From positions 5,974-69,973 of the forward strand of contig DGRT01000037.1 of the NCBI GenBank assembly GCA_002391105.1: a DNA stretch of 64,000 nucleotides, read 5' to 3'. Of this stretch, positions 27,542 to 36,815 are shown piece after piece. Numbering within the stretch: position 1 is the stretch's first letter; every line of letters starts with the position of its first letter. Source of the stretch: Lachnospiraceae bacterium UBA4381 (GTDB lineage: Bacteria > Bacillota > Clostridia > Lachnospirales > Lachnospiraceae). The notes beneath the pieces were generated by a model. The model did not search any database. It worked only from the letters and a program-made list of their open reading frames with translations, and had not been told where the DNA came from. A program made the position numbers and the translations under genes.

Positions 27542-28432
27542 CTAGCCTTCAAACAAAGCCGTTGCAACTATACCATACATTTCTCTTACTGAATATGTCG
27601 GAACCAGCCACCAGCTTGTTTTTGCCGGAACTGCAGAGTATGTAAGCCCCATACTTTCAGCAACCGTACCGGCTCTGAATACGTGAAACTCATTTGTTGC
27701 AATCGCTACATTCGTTCCGAGATTCTCATTCTCCAGAATCTCCATTGAATTTTTGATATTCTCTATAGTAGATGTTGATTGATCCTCCATATAGATCCGA
27801 GCCCCATCTATACCATTTGCAACAAGCCAGTTATACATGCACTCGGCTTCAGATATCCCTTCATCACTTCCCTGTCCTCCGGAAACTATACATACAGCCT
27901 CCTCATGCTCCTCCAGATAGCTCTTCGCAGCAATCAGACGTTCCTCCAGCATACTGCACGGGCTCTCTCCATTTACCTTGCATCCAAGAACTATAAGCGT
28001 TTCTGTTCCATCTCCAATCTTAGTGGTCGCTGTAATCATCATAATTGTCGTTACCACTACAGTCGTTACTAACACCGTAGAAAAAACCACAGCAACAAAC
28101 ATCGCAAGTCTGCCATACTTTCTTCTGACAAACTTTCTGATTCCATTATTGATAACATCGAACATTATCGAATAACTGATCATAAGGACTGCAATTATTG
28201 TACCTGTAATATTTCCAATATTGATGATTCCGCTGGCAAAGGGATTTGTAAAAAGTCCAAAGAGTATCCCACCAGAAAGTGCAAGAAGTATTCTTACTAT
28301 ATTTTGTCTATTTATATTGGTCTTAAACCAATTTTTTAAAATGTCCTTTTTATTAATGTTTGCGTTCTTATTTGTATTATCTACGTTCTTATTCTCATTC
28401 ATATGCATAACCCCGTTAATTCTTTCAACCAT
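27542..28432 (-). CDS. YdcF-family (DUF218) membrane protein
   Basis: A 296-residue protein with an N-terminal asparagine-rich tail, three helices (about 46-64, 70-92, 109-133) and an extracytoplasmic DUF218 domain at about 143-290. Family motifs are VLGCKVNGESPCSMLEERL (148-166), VSGGQGSDEGISEA (183-196) and STIENIKNS. Members such as SanA, ElyC and YdcF act in envelope or polysaccharide metabolism and bind nucleotide-like ligands; the reaction is unknown. The conserved DUF218 core is complete. AGGTG precedes the start. Confidence 0.82.
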   Translation of the reverse strand: MVERINGVMHMNENKNVDNTNKNANINKKDILKNWFKTNINRQNIVRILLALSGGILFGLFTNPFASGIINIGNITGTIIAVLMISYSIMFDVINNGIRKFVRRKYGRLAMFVAVVFSTVLVTTVVVTTIMMITATTKIGDGTETLIVLGCKVNGESPCSMLEERLIAAKSYLEEHEEAVCIVSGGQGSDEGISEAECMYNWLVANGIDGARIYMEDQSTSTIENIKNSMEILENENLGTNVAIATNEFHVFRAGTVAESMGLTYSAVPAKTSWWLVPTYSVREMYGIVATALFEG

Positions 28433-28445
28433 TTCACCTGTAACA

Positions 28446-28563
28446 AGTTATTCCTTTGATTGATATATACCCCTGCTTCGCATCTGATATCAATCTCCGG
28501 TAACTTATCGTCCAAAAGTAAGGTCTCGCTTCGCTCGACTTTGTTTTCCTTCCGATAAGTTGT
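28446..28563. repeat. Structured dispersed repeat, copy with internal deletion
   Basis: It matches the 34.49-kb and 41.26-kb copies at both ends. The outer stem of the left lobe is GATTGATAT/ATATCAATC, where copy 34.49 has GATTAATAC/GTATTAATC, two compensated pairs. Two hairpins of the left lobe have been fused by deletion between identical TGCTTCGCA words, leaving CCCCTGCTTCGCATCTG. The right lobe AACTTATCG...CGATAAGTT is intact. It lies between two unrelated minus-strand genes. Confidence 0.85.
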
Positions 28564-28654
28564 ATTCTGCAATAAATTAACATCAATTATGCATCGTATT
28601 ACCTAACATTTAGCATACAAACCATTAACAAATAATTAATATGACACCCAAATC

Positions 28655-28687
28655 ATAAAAAAGACAGGCGGTTCTCACCACCTGTCC
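28655..28687 (-). terminator. Terminator of the acidic membrane-anchored protein gene
   Basis: On the minus strand GACAGGTGGT, loop GAGA, ACCGCCTGTC and then TTTTTTAT. The stem is 10 bp with one G-T pair. Confidence 0.9.
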
Positions 28688-28782
28688 CAAATATTTATAT
28701 GCTTATCTATAGCAGTTCGTATCATAACGCATCCGTAGAGACAATCTGCAGAAATTGCGCTTCATATTACACCGCCACCCAG

Positions 28783-30261
28783 TTAGTATGGACTGTACAT
28801 CAGTTCCTCTATATCCTTATGACCATAATCATAAAGCTGCTGCATGATGTAATCCTGAACCTCCTTAGGAGCATTTATCACTATTATCTCCTTGAAGCTG
28901 TCAACATAGTGACACCACTTTTCATACGCCTCGGCTTTATCACTCTCTGACGGTTCTTTGACAGCATTTTCCTTATTGAATCCAAGATTCTCCTCAGACT
29001 TAAGTATCTCCTTCATTCCAAGAGACTTAAAGGTTATACCGTAAGCTATTCTCTGAAGCTCCTCAGTTCTGACAAATCCACAGTCATACATCTCTGTAAC
29101 GATCTCAGGAATAACCGCATCAGGGGAGTTAAAGTAATGGCACTTGAAGTACATATCCTCCTTACGGGGAAGTCCCTCGACATCCTGCTTGTTATACCAG
29201 AAATACTGGGCAACCTTTATCTCACCGTCTGTAGAGCCAAACTTCTCCTCGAATACCTTATCCTTCTTCTTGATCTTACGCTTCTTCTTTTCAGGCTTAG
29301 GATTCTCCTCCAGGAATTCCTTTACTTCAGTAAGCTCTTCCTCTGTAGGTTCCGGAACAACATTCACCGGATTAACAGTTATCTTACCTTCAGAATGCTG
29401 GCTTATATTCATTCCCGAGAGATCCGGTCCCTTGATTACAGGAGTCTCCTGTACCGGTGCACCCGTTTCTACTCCGGAACCGGACTGAACCGGAGATACA
29501 TAAGCAGCATTTTCCGTTCCCGCTGCAGCTACACCCTCAGGTCCAAGTATTGATTCAGGTGTAGGATTAGGAATCACAGGATCTATCTTTTCTTCATAGG
29601 CAGGTCTATCTACAAATGCACTGTCAAACGATGCATTATACTCCGGAGCTTCTGCCCTCTGCTTTGCAGTAGTGCTGTAATCCTCTCCGGATTCCATAGC
29701 CTCAGCGCGCGCCTTCTTGAGAGCATTTCTGATCTTTGTTGTATCAAGCTCACCGGTTGCTCCATCAGGATCGGCAGCATCACCTTGTTCTGAATAGTCA
29801 TCATCAGAAGAATCATCATAGTCTTCTTCAGAATAAGCATCCTCTGTATCGGTTGCTTCGCCATCCTTTGCCGCCTCACCATGAACCGCATCAGCTATAG
29901 CCTGTGCTCTCTCAGCAGCAGTCTTACGTGCTTCCTTATCGGCAGCCTTTGCAGCCTCGGCAGCTTCACGCTCGATCTTTTCAGCCTCCATCTTAGCCTT
30001 AGTGCCTTCAACAGATTCAACGGCCTCTCTGATCATCTTAGAGGTTTCATCCTCTTCCTCTTCTTCATCTTCCTCATCATCATCTAATAGAACAGGCTTT
30101 CCTGTCTTCTCTTCATCCTCTTCTATCTCATAATTAGTTCTGAGAATCTTTATAGTCACTATGATAAGTACAAGTAAAAATATAAGCAGAACTGCTGCAA
30201 AACCAAGAATCAAAAGAGTAGATGTATCCATTTCCTTCAGGGCATCTATCAGATCTTTCAT
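28783..30261 (-). CDS. Acidic membrane-anchored protein of unknown function
   Basis: A 492-residue protein with one N-terminal helix (about 15-40), an acidic run (about 59-72), an alanine-rich predicted coiled coil (about 72-130) and a long acidic, proline-containing low-complexity region to about 340. A compact C-terminal domain of about 145 residues follows, with aromatic motifs such as VAQYFWYNKQ and KCHYFNSPD. The C-terminal domain looks folded and conserved, but I do not recognise it. It is monocistronic with its own terminator, upstream of nothing obviously related. EzrA-like topology (N-terminal anchor plus coiled coil) is a weak comparison only. Confidence 0.7.
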   Translation of the reverse strand: MKDLIDALKEMDTSTLLILGFAAVLLIFLLVLIIVTIKILRTNYEIEEDEEKTGKPVLLDDDEEDEEEEEDETSKMIREAVESVEGTKAKMEAEKIEREAAEAAKAADKEARKTAAERAQAIADAVHGEAAKDGEATDTEDAYSEEDYDDSSDDDYSEQGDAADPDGATGELDTTKIRNALKKARAEAMESGEDYSTTAKQRAEAPEYNASFDSAFVDRPAYEEKIDPVIPNPTPESILGPEGVAAAGTENAAYVSPVQSGSGVETGAPVQETPVIKGPDLSGMNISQHSEGKITVNPVNVVPEPTEEELTEVKEFLEENPKPEKKKRKIKKKDKVFEEKFGSTDGEIKVAQYFWYNKQDVEGLPRKEDMYFKCHYFNSPDAVIPEIVTEMYDCGFVRTEELQRIAYGITFKSLGMKEILKSEENLGFNKENAVKEPSESDKAEAYEKWCHYVDSFKEIIVINAPKEVQDYIMQQLYDYGHKDIEELMYSPY

Positions 30262-30343
30262 CTATAGTAATCCTCCGTTATATACAGAAAGTCATCTAAA
30301 ACCTAACTTAACTAGTAGAGTATAACGCATTAAATGTTATATT

Positions 30344-31804
30344 TCAAGAAAGCATTTCAATGGCAGCATCTATTCTCTTAAGCGATTCCTCCTTGCCTAA
30401 AATGGACATAAGCTCGGTAGCCCCGCCCGGAGTTGCCGCCTTTCCGGACATAGCCGTCCTGAGTGGCCACATCACAAAGCCTGTCTTATACTCCTTCTCA
30501 GCGCCAAATGCCTTCAGAAGCTCGAAGAGAGAGTCATTATCAAACTTATCAGCCGCCTCAAGAACAGGTCTGACCTCTTTCAGAAGCTGCAGACTGTTCT
30601 CGGGATTCGTCTTCATTTTCTTATGTGTATAAAGCTCTGCAGAATACTCAGGAACTGCCTCAAAGAAATCCACCTGCTCAGCTATATCTGTAAAGACCTC
30701 GATACGGCTCTGAACCATAGACGCTATCTTCCTAAGATCAACATTCCTCTTAATAGTTTCCTTAAGAATCGGCTCTGCCTTCTCATAGAAAGCCTCCGGA
30801 TCCATCTTCTTTATATATTCAGAGTTCATCCACTTAAGCTTGGTCATATCCAGAACAGCAGGTGATTTGGATATCTTATGATAATCAAATTCCTTTACCA
30901 GCTCCTCCAGACTGAATATCTCCTCATTTCCCTCCGGACTCCATCCAAGAAGGGAAACAAAATTTACAACAGTTTCTGTAAGGAAGCCCTGTTCCAGAAG
31001 ATCCTCAAAGGAAGAATGTCCGCTTCTCTTGGAAAGCTTGTTATGATTCTCATCAGTAATGAGCGGACAGTGAATATATACCGGAACCTCCCAGCCAAAT
31101 GCCTCATACAGTCTGTTGTACTTTGGCGCTGATGAAAGATACTCATTTCCACGAACCACATGAGTTATTCCCATAAGATGATCATCAACTACATTTGCAA
31201 AATTATAAGTAGGGAAGCCATCTGACTTAATAAGGATCATATCATCCAGCTCTGCATTTGGAACTGATATGGTTCCATAGAGCTCATCCTCAAACTTGGT
31301 CTCTCCCTCCATAGGATTGTTCTGTCTGATAACATAAGGCATTCCGGCATCCAGCTTTGCCTGAACTTCTTCCTTGGAAAGCTTCAGACAATGCTTATCA
31401 TAACGCATTACCTTCTTAACCTCACCATCTATTTCTATCTCCTGGCTGAGAGTCTTAAGCCTCTCCTCGTCACAGAAGCAGTAGTATGCCTCTCCTTTTT
31501 CAACCAGCTTCCTGGCATAGTCCAGATATATTCCCTGAGCCATCCTCTCTGACTGAATATATGGTCCTACACCGCCGTCCTTATCAGGACCCTCATCCCA
31601 TAAAAGCCCTGTCTCTCTGAGAGTTCTGTAAATGATATCTACAGCTCCCTCCATCTCTCTGTTCTGATCAGTATCCTCTATACGAAGAATAAAATCTCCA
31701 CCCTCATGCTTTGCGATAAGATACGCATAAAGTGCTGTACGAAGATTTCCTACATGCATTCTTCCTGTAGGACTTGGGGCAAACCTTGTTCTGATTTTTG
31801 ACAT
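30344..31804 (-). CDS. gltX: Glutamyl-tRNA synthetase
   Basis: A 486-residue class I synthetase that charges tRNA-Glu. The HIGH-type motif HVGN is at 17-20 in [11 protein letters not shown], and the KMSKS-type motif KLSKRSG is at 256-262. Zinc-like cysteines CFCDEE lie near 109-114. Length and order match bacterial GluRS. The downstream indirect pathway (GatCAB at 38-42 kb) suggests it could be non-discriminating for tRNA-Gln; this cannot be read from sequence alone. Confidence 0.95.
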   Translation of the reverse strand: MSKIRTRFAPSPTGRMHVGNLRTALYAYLIAKHEGGDFILRIEDTDQNREMEGAVDIIYRTLRETGLLWDEGPDKDGGVGPYIQSERMAQGIYLDYARKLVEKGEAYYCFCDEERLKTLSQEIEIDGEVKKVMRYDKHCLKLSKEEVQAKLDAGMPYVIRQNNPMEGETKFEDELYGTISVPNAELDDMILIKSDGFPTYNFANVVDDHLMGITHVVRGNEYLSSAPKYNRLYEAFGWEVPVYIHCPLITDENHNKLSKRSGHSSFEDLLEQGFLTETVVNFVSLLGWSPEGNEEIFSLEELVKEFDYHKISKSPAVLDMTKLKWMNSEYIKKMDPEAFYEKAEPILKETIKRNVDLRKIASMVQSRIEVFTDIAEQVDFFEAVPEYSAELYTHKKMKTNPENSLQLLKEVRPVLEAADKFDNDSLFELLKAFGAEKEYKTGFVMWPLRTAMSGKAATPGGATELMSILGKEESLKRIDAAIEMLS

Positions 31805-31839
31805 TTTATATTTCCTCCATCTTAAACTTAAAGCAGCTT

Positions 31840-32838
31840 TTATTGATTAATAAAATCCTCCGGACTTGTATCCAGAAGCTTATCCATTTCCTCTCTGGTA
31901 TATTCTCCCGTCTCGCTTTCCAGCTCGTCATCATCCCAGACCTCAGCCTTGTCATCCGCATACTTGCTAAGCTCATATTCCTCATCCCTCTTCCTGCAGA
32001 AATGAAGATACTCATTAAGCTGAGCGCCCCAGAATACCAGATATATAACAAAATACATCCAGAACATCAGCATAATCACTGTAGTAAGTGAACCATACAT
32101 GTAGCTTTTGGAAGCATAGACATCTATATATATAGAAAACAGCTTCGTCACCGTAACCCAGCCAAAGGCAGCAAACAGTGCTCCCGGAACCTGATTCTTA
32201 AACTTCAGTTTTCTGGTGGGAACGATAGTGTACATCAGCTCAAACATGATAAACAGAAGGATAAATGTAGCAACCCCCTTCAGACTCATTACAAGCCATG
32301 CCTCATTTGCATATTCCGGAAATCTCTTAAGGATATACATGGCTATCTGAGTTCCAAACATATTGATAGGAACCAGTGCAAGCAGAAGAACTATAAATAC
32401 TCCGGTATAGATAGCACTGATACTACGAATGATAAAATAATTTCTGCTCTCTCTGGATCTATATATTTCATTTAACCCATTTCGAATCGCCATAAGTCCT
32501 ATAGCACCGGACCATATTGCAATGATAACGGATATTATAGTAAGAGAACCGGTCGAATTGTCATACATATCAGAGATAAGCCCGCCAATATATCCTTCAA
32601 ACTCACTTGGCAGAACATAATATATTATCTCCATGACCTGTTCCTTGCTGAATGGCAGAAATGCAGGCAGGGAAATGATTATATTAATTATCGGAAAAAA
32701 AGACAGAAAAATAAAGAATGCCGATTGAGCTGCAAAGGCACCCATATGTTCATCTACTGTTCCATCCAAAAACCGAAGTATATCCTTTACGCGATTCTTC
32801 AAACAGTTTCTCCAATCTGTCCCCAAATGGCAGGGCAT
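31840..32838 (-). CDS. YihY/virulence factor BrkB family membrane protein
   Basis: A 332-residue (or 320) membrane protein with six helices. The conserved opening is [20 protein letters not shown] and a late [13 protein letters not shown] motif is present. The C-terminal 60 residues are acidic ([15 protein letters not shown]). The family was once thought to be RNase BN; its function is unsettled. The ATG at 32838 lacks a good ribosome binding site. A TTG at 32802 with GGAG seven bases upstream (product starting [11 protein letters not shown]) is an attractive alternative start. Confidence 0.85.
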   Translation of the reverse strand: MPCHLGTDWRNCLKNRVKDILRFLDGTVDEHMGAFAAQSAFFIFLSFFPIINIIISLPAFLPFSKEQVMEIIYYVLPSEFEGYIGGLISDMYDNSTGSLTIISVIIAIWSGAIGLMAIRNGLNEIYRSRESRNYFIIRSISAIYTGVFIVLLLALVPINMFGTQIAMYILKRFPEYANEAWLVMSLKGVATFILLFIMFELMYTIVPTRKLKFKNQVPGALFAAFGWVTVTKLFSIYIDVYASKSYMYGSLTTVIMLMFWMYFVIYLVFWGAQLNEYLHFCRKRDEEYELSKYADDKAEVWDDDELESETGEYTREEMDKLLDTSPEDFINQ

Positions 32839-32854
32839 TCACCCGTACCTATAA

Positions 32855-32886
32855 TGAAAAAAAGCTTAGCGCAAATACGTTAAGCT
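32855..32886 (-). terminator. Terminator downstream of the 6S-like RNA
   Basis: On the minus strand AGCTTAACG, loop TATTTG, CGCTAAGCT-like arm (one mismatch) and then TTTTTTTC. It would end a transcript coming from the promoter at 33149-33177. Confidence 0.75.
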
Positions 32887-32944
32887 ATCCTGTCACATAA
32901 TGTCTTATCTTATAATGTCATGTCTCGTCCATTAACTGTTATTA

Positions 32945-33142
32945 AACATCCAAGATGCCGGCTCCTACTTTTTGACGCCTAACGGACGTCAAGTGGGTGC
33001 GTGCACTGTAGTTTCTGAAGTCCACTCAATGGAGGCCGGTCATCTGCTACACGAAGCAATGCTCCCTAGAAATAAATGTAGGTTCAAAATATGTAGGAGT
33101 TATCGAGCATCCCAGACATTTAAATCATATCTTTATTAAGAT
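32945..33142 (-). ncRNA. ssrS: Candidate 6S RNA (SsrS)
   Basis: A gene-free stretch reading from a near-consensus promoter. On the minus strand the ends pair: GATGC and CTCCTAC near the 5' side with GTAGGAG and GCATC at the 3' side, closing a long rod with a large interior. Inner arms include GGAG/CTCC, TGAGTGG/CCACTT and a GACGTCC/GGCGTC hairpin. The words TTTTGAACC and GTGCACGCACCCAC recall clostridial 6S RNAs from memory. 6S RNA sequesters sigma-A RNA polymerase by mimicking an open promoter. No coding frame crosses it. Confidence 0.6.
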
Positions 33143-33148
33143 AACTTA

Positions 33149-33177
33149 ATTATAGTCTCTGACTCGCTTTAATGCAA
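33149..33177 (-). promoter_or_regulatory. Near-consensus promoter of the 6S-like RNA
   Basis: On the minus strand TTGCAT (complement of 33172-33177), a 17-bp spacer and TATAAT (complement of 33149-33154). It sits just after the stop of the phosphofructokinase gene, so it does not serve that gene. Confidence 0.8.
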
Positions 33178-33224
33178 GCATGTTTTTATTAAAAAAGTAT
33201 TACTGTTTTGGGTCATTTGTTAAG

Positions 33225-34460
33225 TCATGACCGGGGAACCAGATGTGGTATCGAAGCATATAGCGGAAGTCCGTCCTTATAAACAGGCTGCAGTTCTCCC
33301 TGAATAAGCGGCATTATATAATCCACTATTTCAGTAGTGACATCATTTCCGGCTTCGTTTATCCACTCTCTTGGCACACATCTTTCTTTATTTGCAATCG
33401 AGTCAAGCTCAACCATGTAAAATGATACGGCATAATTATCATCTGCCTCGCTGTACTCAGAGTCCACTCTCTTGATAGATGCCATAAATCCGGTATAGCC
33501 CTCTATCGTCTTTTCCACCGCAAACCAGCCAAGTCCTTCTGCCTCAAGAAGATCAGTTTTGGAGGATATATGACCGGCACATCTCTGAAGTATATTCAGC
33601 TCTACAGATCTGCATTTGATTCCCAACCTGTCACGTACCACTGTTTCAAGATATTTTCCGACTCCGGAGAGCTGAGCATGACCAAACTTATCCTCCCTGG
33701 CTGTCGAAGCTGTCATATACTGCCCCTGTTTATTCTTCAGACCTTCGGACACCGCTACAACCACATTATTAGTTTTCTCCAGAACCTTCTTTACATCATC
33801 TATGAATTCATCCTCAGAATGTGTCACCTCCGGAAGATAGATAAGCTGTGGTGTAGGATTTGTATCATTTCGGGCAAGGGCGGCCGCAGCAGTAAGCCAG
33901 CCGGCATTTCTTCCCATTATCTCAACTATAGTAACACAAGGTGCCTCATAAACAGCAGTATCATAGCCTATCTCAAGCATTGTTGAAGCTATGAACTTAG
34001 CCGCCGAACCATATCCGGGTGTATGATCAATATTTACCAGATCATTATCAATGGTTTTGGGCACACCGGCAAATCTAACGTCGCTGCCGATGAGCTTTGC
34101 GTATTTGCTCAGCTTATCAACAGTATCCATGGAATCATTTCCGCCTATATAGAAAAATGCTCCTATATCATATTTTTTAAATACTTCAAATAACCTTGTA
34201 AATGTTTCATTACCCGGAGCCACCTCCGGCAGCTTTACCCTGCAGGATCCCAGATAACTGGCAGGAGTTCTCATAATGAGTTCCTCCTCAGTATCTGTTA
34301 ACTCCATAAAATCTTCATTTATTACCCCACTAATACCATGAAGAGCACCAAATATTTTATCATAGCTGTCACATTCTCTGGCTGCTCTAACAACTCCTAT
34401 GAGCGACGCATTGATAGCAGACGTCGGTCCCCCTGACTGAGCCACTATTATATTACTCAT
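33225..34460 (-). CDS. pfp: Pyrophosphate-dependent 6-phosphofructokinase
   Basis: A 411-residue glycolytic enzyme phosphorylating fructose 6-phosphate with PPi. Diagnostic features are GGNDS at 106-110 (Asp109, in place of the ATP-type glycine) and PKTIDND at 134-140 with Lys in place of the Gly seen in ATP enzymes. The substrate loop MGRNAGWL follows. Length fits the 400-residue PFP group of Firmicutes. It is monocistronic, with a dispersed structured repeat upstream. PPi use would make the step reversible. Confidence 0.9.
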   Translation of the reverse strand: MSNIIVAQSGGPTSAINASLIGVVRAARECDSYDKIFGALHGISGVINEDFMELTDTEEELIMRTPASYLGSCRVKLPEVAPGNETFTRLFEVFKKYDIGAFFYIGGNDSMDTVDKLSKYAKLIGSDVRFAGVPKTIDNDLVNIDHTPGYGSAAKFIASTMLEIGYDTAVYEAPCVTIVEIMGRNAGWLTAAAALARNDTNPTPQLIYLPEVTHSEDEFIDDVKKVLEKTNNVVVAVSEGLKNKQGQYMTASTAREDKFGHAQLSGVGKYLETVVRDRLGIKCRSVELNILQRCAGHISSKTDLLEAEGLGWFAVEKTIEGYTGFMASIKRVDSEYSEADDNYAVSFYMVELDSIANKERCVPREWINEAGNDVTTEIVDYIMPLIQGELQPVYKDGLPLYASIPHLVPRS

Positions 34461-34493
34461 TAATCTGTCTCCCGGTATTATATATTATAAGTA

Positions 34494-34655
34494 GTTATTC
34501 CTTCGATTAATACTTAATACATCTCGCTTCGCTCGATGCATTACCCCTGCTTCGCAGGGGCGGATGCTTCGCATCCGGTATTAATCTTCGGTAACTTATC
34601 GTCCAAAAGTAAGGTCTCGCTACGCTCGACTTTCCTTTTGTTCCGATAAGTTATA
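34494..34655. repeat. Structured dispersed repeat, full copy
   Basis: A 160-nt element made of nested hairpins. The left lobe GATTAATAC/GTATTAATC encloses CATC-TCGCTTCGCTC-GATG, CCCCTGC-TTC-GCAGGGG and CGGATGC-TTC-GCATCCG. The right lobe GTAACTTATCG/CGATAAGTTAT encloses CAAAAG/CTTTTG and GTCTCGCTACGCTCGAC. It lies between the phosphofructokinase and LCP genes. The inverted counterpart is at 41262-41420. Confidence 0.9.
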
Positions 34656-34665
34656 TTTTAAGCAG

Positions 34666-35865
34666 TTATTCTGCCTCATCAGTCCCGTCAGTTTCATCAT
34701 TCTCAGGCTCGGGAACTGTAATTGCTCCCTCGCTTCCGTAACCTGTTTCGGCTGTTATCATTGAGCTGATTCCCTGAACAGTTGTTGTCGGAATATAACC
34801 ATTCATATCGAACAGATACTTCTGCATGGCGATAACATTTTCCGTCAGATCCACAGGTGCTATGCAGGAGCCCTTAGTCTCATTAGAATAGAATTTCCAC
34901 TCGATCGGAAAGCCCACGCTGCCGGACAATTCATAGGAGGTTACTCCCTTAGCCAGCTCATACACCTGATCTTCGGTAATAGATGTTCCAACGTACGGAA
35001 AAACCTGATCAATGATGGAGCTCAGAGTCATAATGTCAGACTCCTTCGCCTTAGCCAGCATAGCTTCGATTACTTCGCGCTGACGCTCGGTTCTGGTTAT
35101 ATCTCCCTGATCTGTACTTCTGATTCTGGAATAAGCTGTAGCCTGTGCACCATTGAGTGTCACATAGCCGGTCTCATAGATACCATCCGAGTTGATTCCA
35201 TTTACCTGAATCTGTTCAGCCAGAACGCCGTTGAGTGTATCCAGTTCATTTTCCTCGATATGAACCGTAACTCCTCCAAGCGCGTCAATGGCACGGGTCA
35301 GAGCCTCCCAGTTAACGGTTACATACTCCGTAATATTCAGATCAAGATTCTTGTTCAGTGTCTGAACAGCCAGCTCAGGGCCACCATAAGCATAGGCAGC
35401 ATTTACCTTGGTAGTAACTGCAGAGCCGTCTTCCTTGGTCACCTGAAGCAGTGTATCCCTGTACACCGACAGAAGTTTTATCTTTTTAGTCTCATTATTG
35501 ATACTTGCAATGAGGATCGCATCACTCCTGCTTCCCTTGCCAAGCGAATTATCCCTGGCATCGATTCCGAAAAGAGCTATATTAGTGTAGCCATCCAGCT
35601 CCTGACTGATTCCTTCATTTATATCCAGATCTTCAACCTTAATATCTGTAACATGGTTGAACTTCTGGTATTTATCGTGAATCAGTGCTCTCATAACACC
35701 ATACCCCAGTACCATGATCAGGATAAGCTCAACTATAAATGCTATCCCCCACTTGACCAAAGGGCTTGTTTTTCTTCGTCTTTTCCTTTTTTTACGGGAA
35801 GGCGGAGTATTATCCAGCTTGTCAGCCAGATCCTCATCCAGATCATCATATGACCTTCTAGCCAT
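34666..35865 (-). CDS. LytR-CpsA-Psr (LCP) family cell wall polymer ligase
   Basis: A 399-residue protein with a basic cytoplasmic N-terminus, one helix at about 37-58 and an LCP domain at about 95-285. Conserved elements are FGIDARDNSLGKGSRSDAI with the Asp/Arg pair, SVYRDTLL and the RIRSTDQGDITRTERQREV stretch with its arginines. LCP enzymes attach teichoic acids or capsular polymers to peptidoglycan from undecaprenyl-PP carriers. It overlaps the upstream glycosyltransferase by 8 nt, so the pair is translationally coupled and fits a polymer-attachment role. The tail is acidic. Confidence 0.9.
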   Translation of the reverse strand: MARRSYDDLDEDLADKLDNTPPSRKKRKRRRKTSPLVKWGIAFIVELILIMVLGYGVMRALIHDKYQKFNHVTDIKVEDLDINEGISQELDGYTNIALFGIDARDNSLGKGSRSDAILIASINNETKKIKLLSVYRDTLLQVTKEDGSAVTTKVNAAYAYGGPELAVQTLNKNLDLNITEYVTVNWEALTRAIDALGGVTVHIEENELDTLNGVLAEQIQVNGINSDGIYETGYVTLNGAQATAYSRIRSTDQGDITRTERQREVIEAMLAKAKESDIMTLSSIIDQVFPYVGTSITEDQVYELAKGVTSYELSGSVGFPIEWKFYSNETKGSCIAPVDLTENVIAMQKYLFDMNGYIPTTTVQGISSMITAETGYGSEGAITVPEPENDETDGTDEAE

Positions 35866-36676
35866 CTGATAGTCCTCCAGAGTTCAGTTTCAGCTTGGAA
35901 ACATACATTTTGATCCTGAGTGAATCCCGAACCATATCATATATGCTTCTGAGCTTTATTTTCGACTTGCTATCCTTGTTGCGTGAGAAGTTTACAACCA
36001 CAGGCATTTCAACTATTTTAAAGCCTGCCTTATCTGCGATTGCCATCGTCTCGATATCAAAGGAATACCCACTGGTTCTCACGCGCTTCATTATATACTT
36101 TGCTACATCAGTTCTGAATAGTTTGATTCCGGTCTGAGTGTCCTTCAGTTTTAGTCCGAAAAGAGCTTTGATGAAACAGTAGTAGCCCATGCTCATTACC
36201 TTTCTGACAAATGGGTACTCCACCTGTGAATCCGGATGCATCTTGGAGCCTATTACTATGTCAACCCTTCGACCAGACTTTTCATTTTCCTGACCAGCCG
36301 CTCCTGACATTTCCGAAGCATCTCCACTGTCTCCCTCAGATTCCTCCAGCTTCTCCATAAAACCCTTCAGCAGATATGGAGGAAGCTCCAGATCAGCATC
36401 AAGAAATGCAGTATATTTGGATTTGGATGCAAGGATGCCGCGTCTCACAGCATAACCCTTGCCACGATTCTGCTTATAGGTTATATAGCCAACCCTTTTA
36501 TCCTTTAAAGCCGCTCTCTTTATTTCAGCTTCAGTTTCATCACTGCTTCCGTCATTTACGACTATGATGCAAAAATCACTGCAAAACCTCTCAACCTGAG
36601 TAGCTGTCTCTATTATATTTCTATATATTCTCTGCCCCTCGTTATAGCAGGGCATTACTATTGTAAGCTGTCTCAT
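35858..36676 (-). CDS. Family 2 glycosyltransferase (dolichyl-phosphate glucosyltransferase-like)
   Basis: A 272-residue inverting GT-A enzyme. VMPCYNEG (7-14), NDGSSDET (41-48), NRGKGYAVRRG (70-80) and the metal motif DAD (93-95) are clear. It most resembles the DPG/DPM type that transfers sugar to a polyprenyl phosphate. A serine/glycine-rich acidic insertion of about 25 residues (112-137) interrupts the domain. It overlaps the LCP gene and follows rfbB at a distance of about 140 bp, part of which is tandem repeat. Confidence 0.88.
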   Translation of the reverse strand: MRQLTIVMPCYNEGQRIYRNIIETATQVERFCSDFCIIVVNDGSSDETEAEIKRAALKDKRVGYITYKQNRGKGYAVRRGILASKSKYTAFLDADLELPPYLLKGFMEKLEESEGDSGDASEMSGAAGQENEKSGRRVDIVIGSKMHPDSQVEYPFVRKVMSMGYYCFIKALFGLKLKDTQTGIKLFRTDVAKYIMKRVRTSGYSFDIETMAIADKAGFKIVEMPVVVNFSRNKDSKSKIKLRSIYDMVRDSLRIKMYVSKLKLNSGGLSDG

Positions 36677-36680
36677 TTCT

Positions 36681-36775
36681 TTCTGCCATTCTATATTCTT
36701 AGTTACTGTCTGTCATTCTATATTCTAAGTTACTTTCTGCCATTCTACATTCTAAGTTACTTTCTGCCATTCACA
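36681..36775. repeat. 27-nt tandem repeat upstream of the glycosyltransferase
   Basis: Three and a half units with exact 27-nt period start at 36682, 36709, 36736 and 36763 (TCTGCCATTCTATATTCTAA and close variants). They occupy the rfbB to glycosyltransferase gap and sit just before the GT start. It could lengthen the mRNA leader; no promoter is evident. Confidence 0.85.
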
Positions 36776-36815
36776 TCCCTTGTAAACATAGAGTCTAACG
36801 TTCTGGCACACAGCC

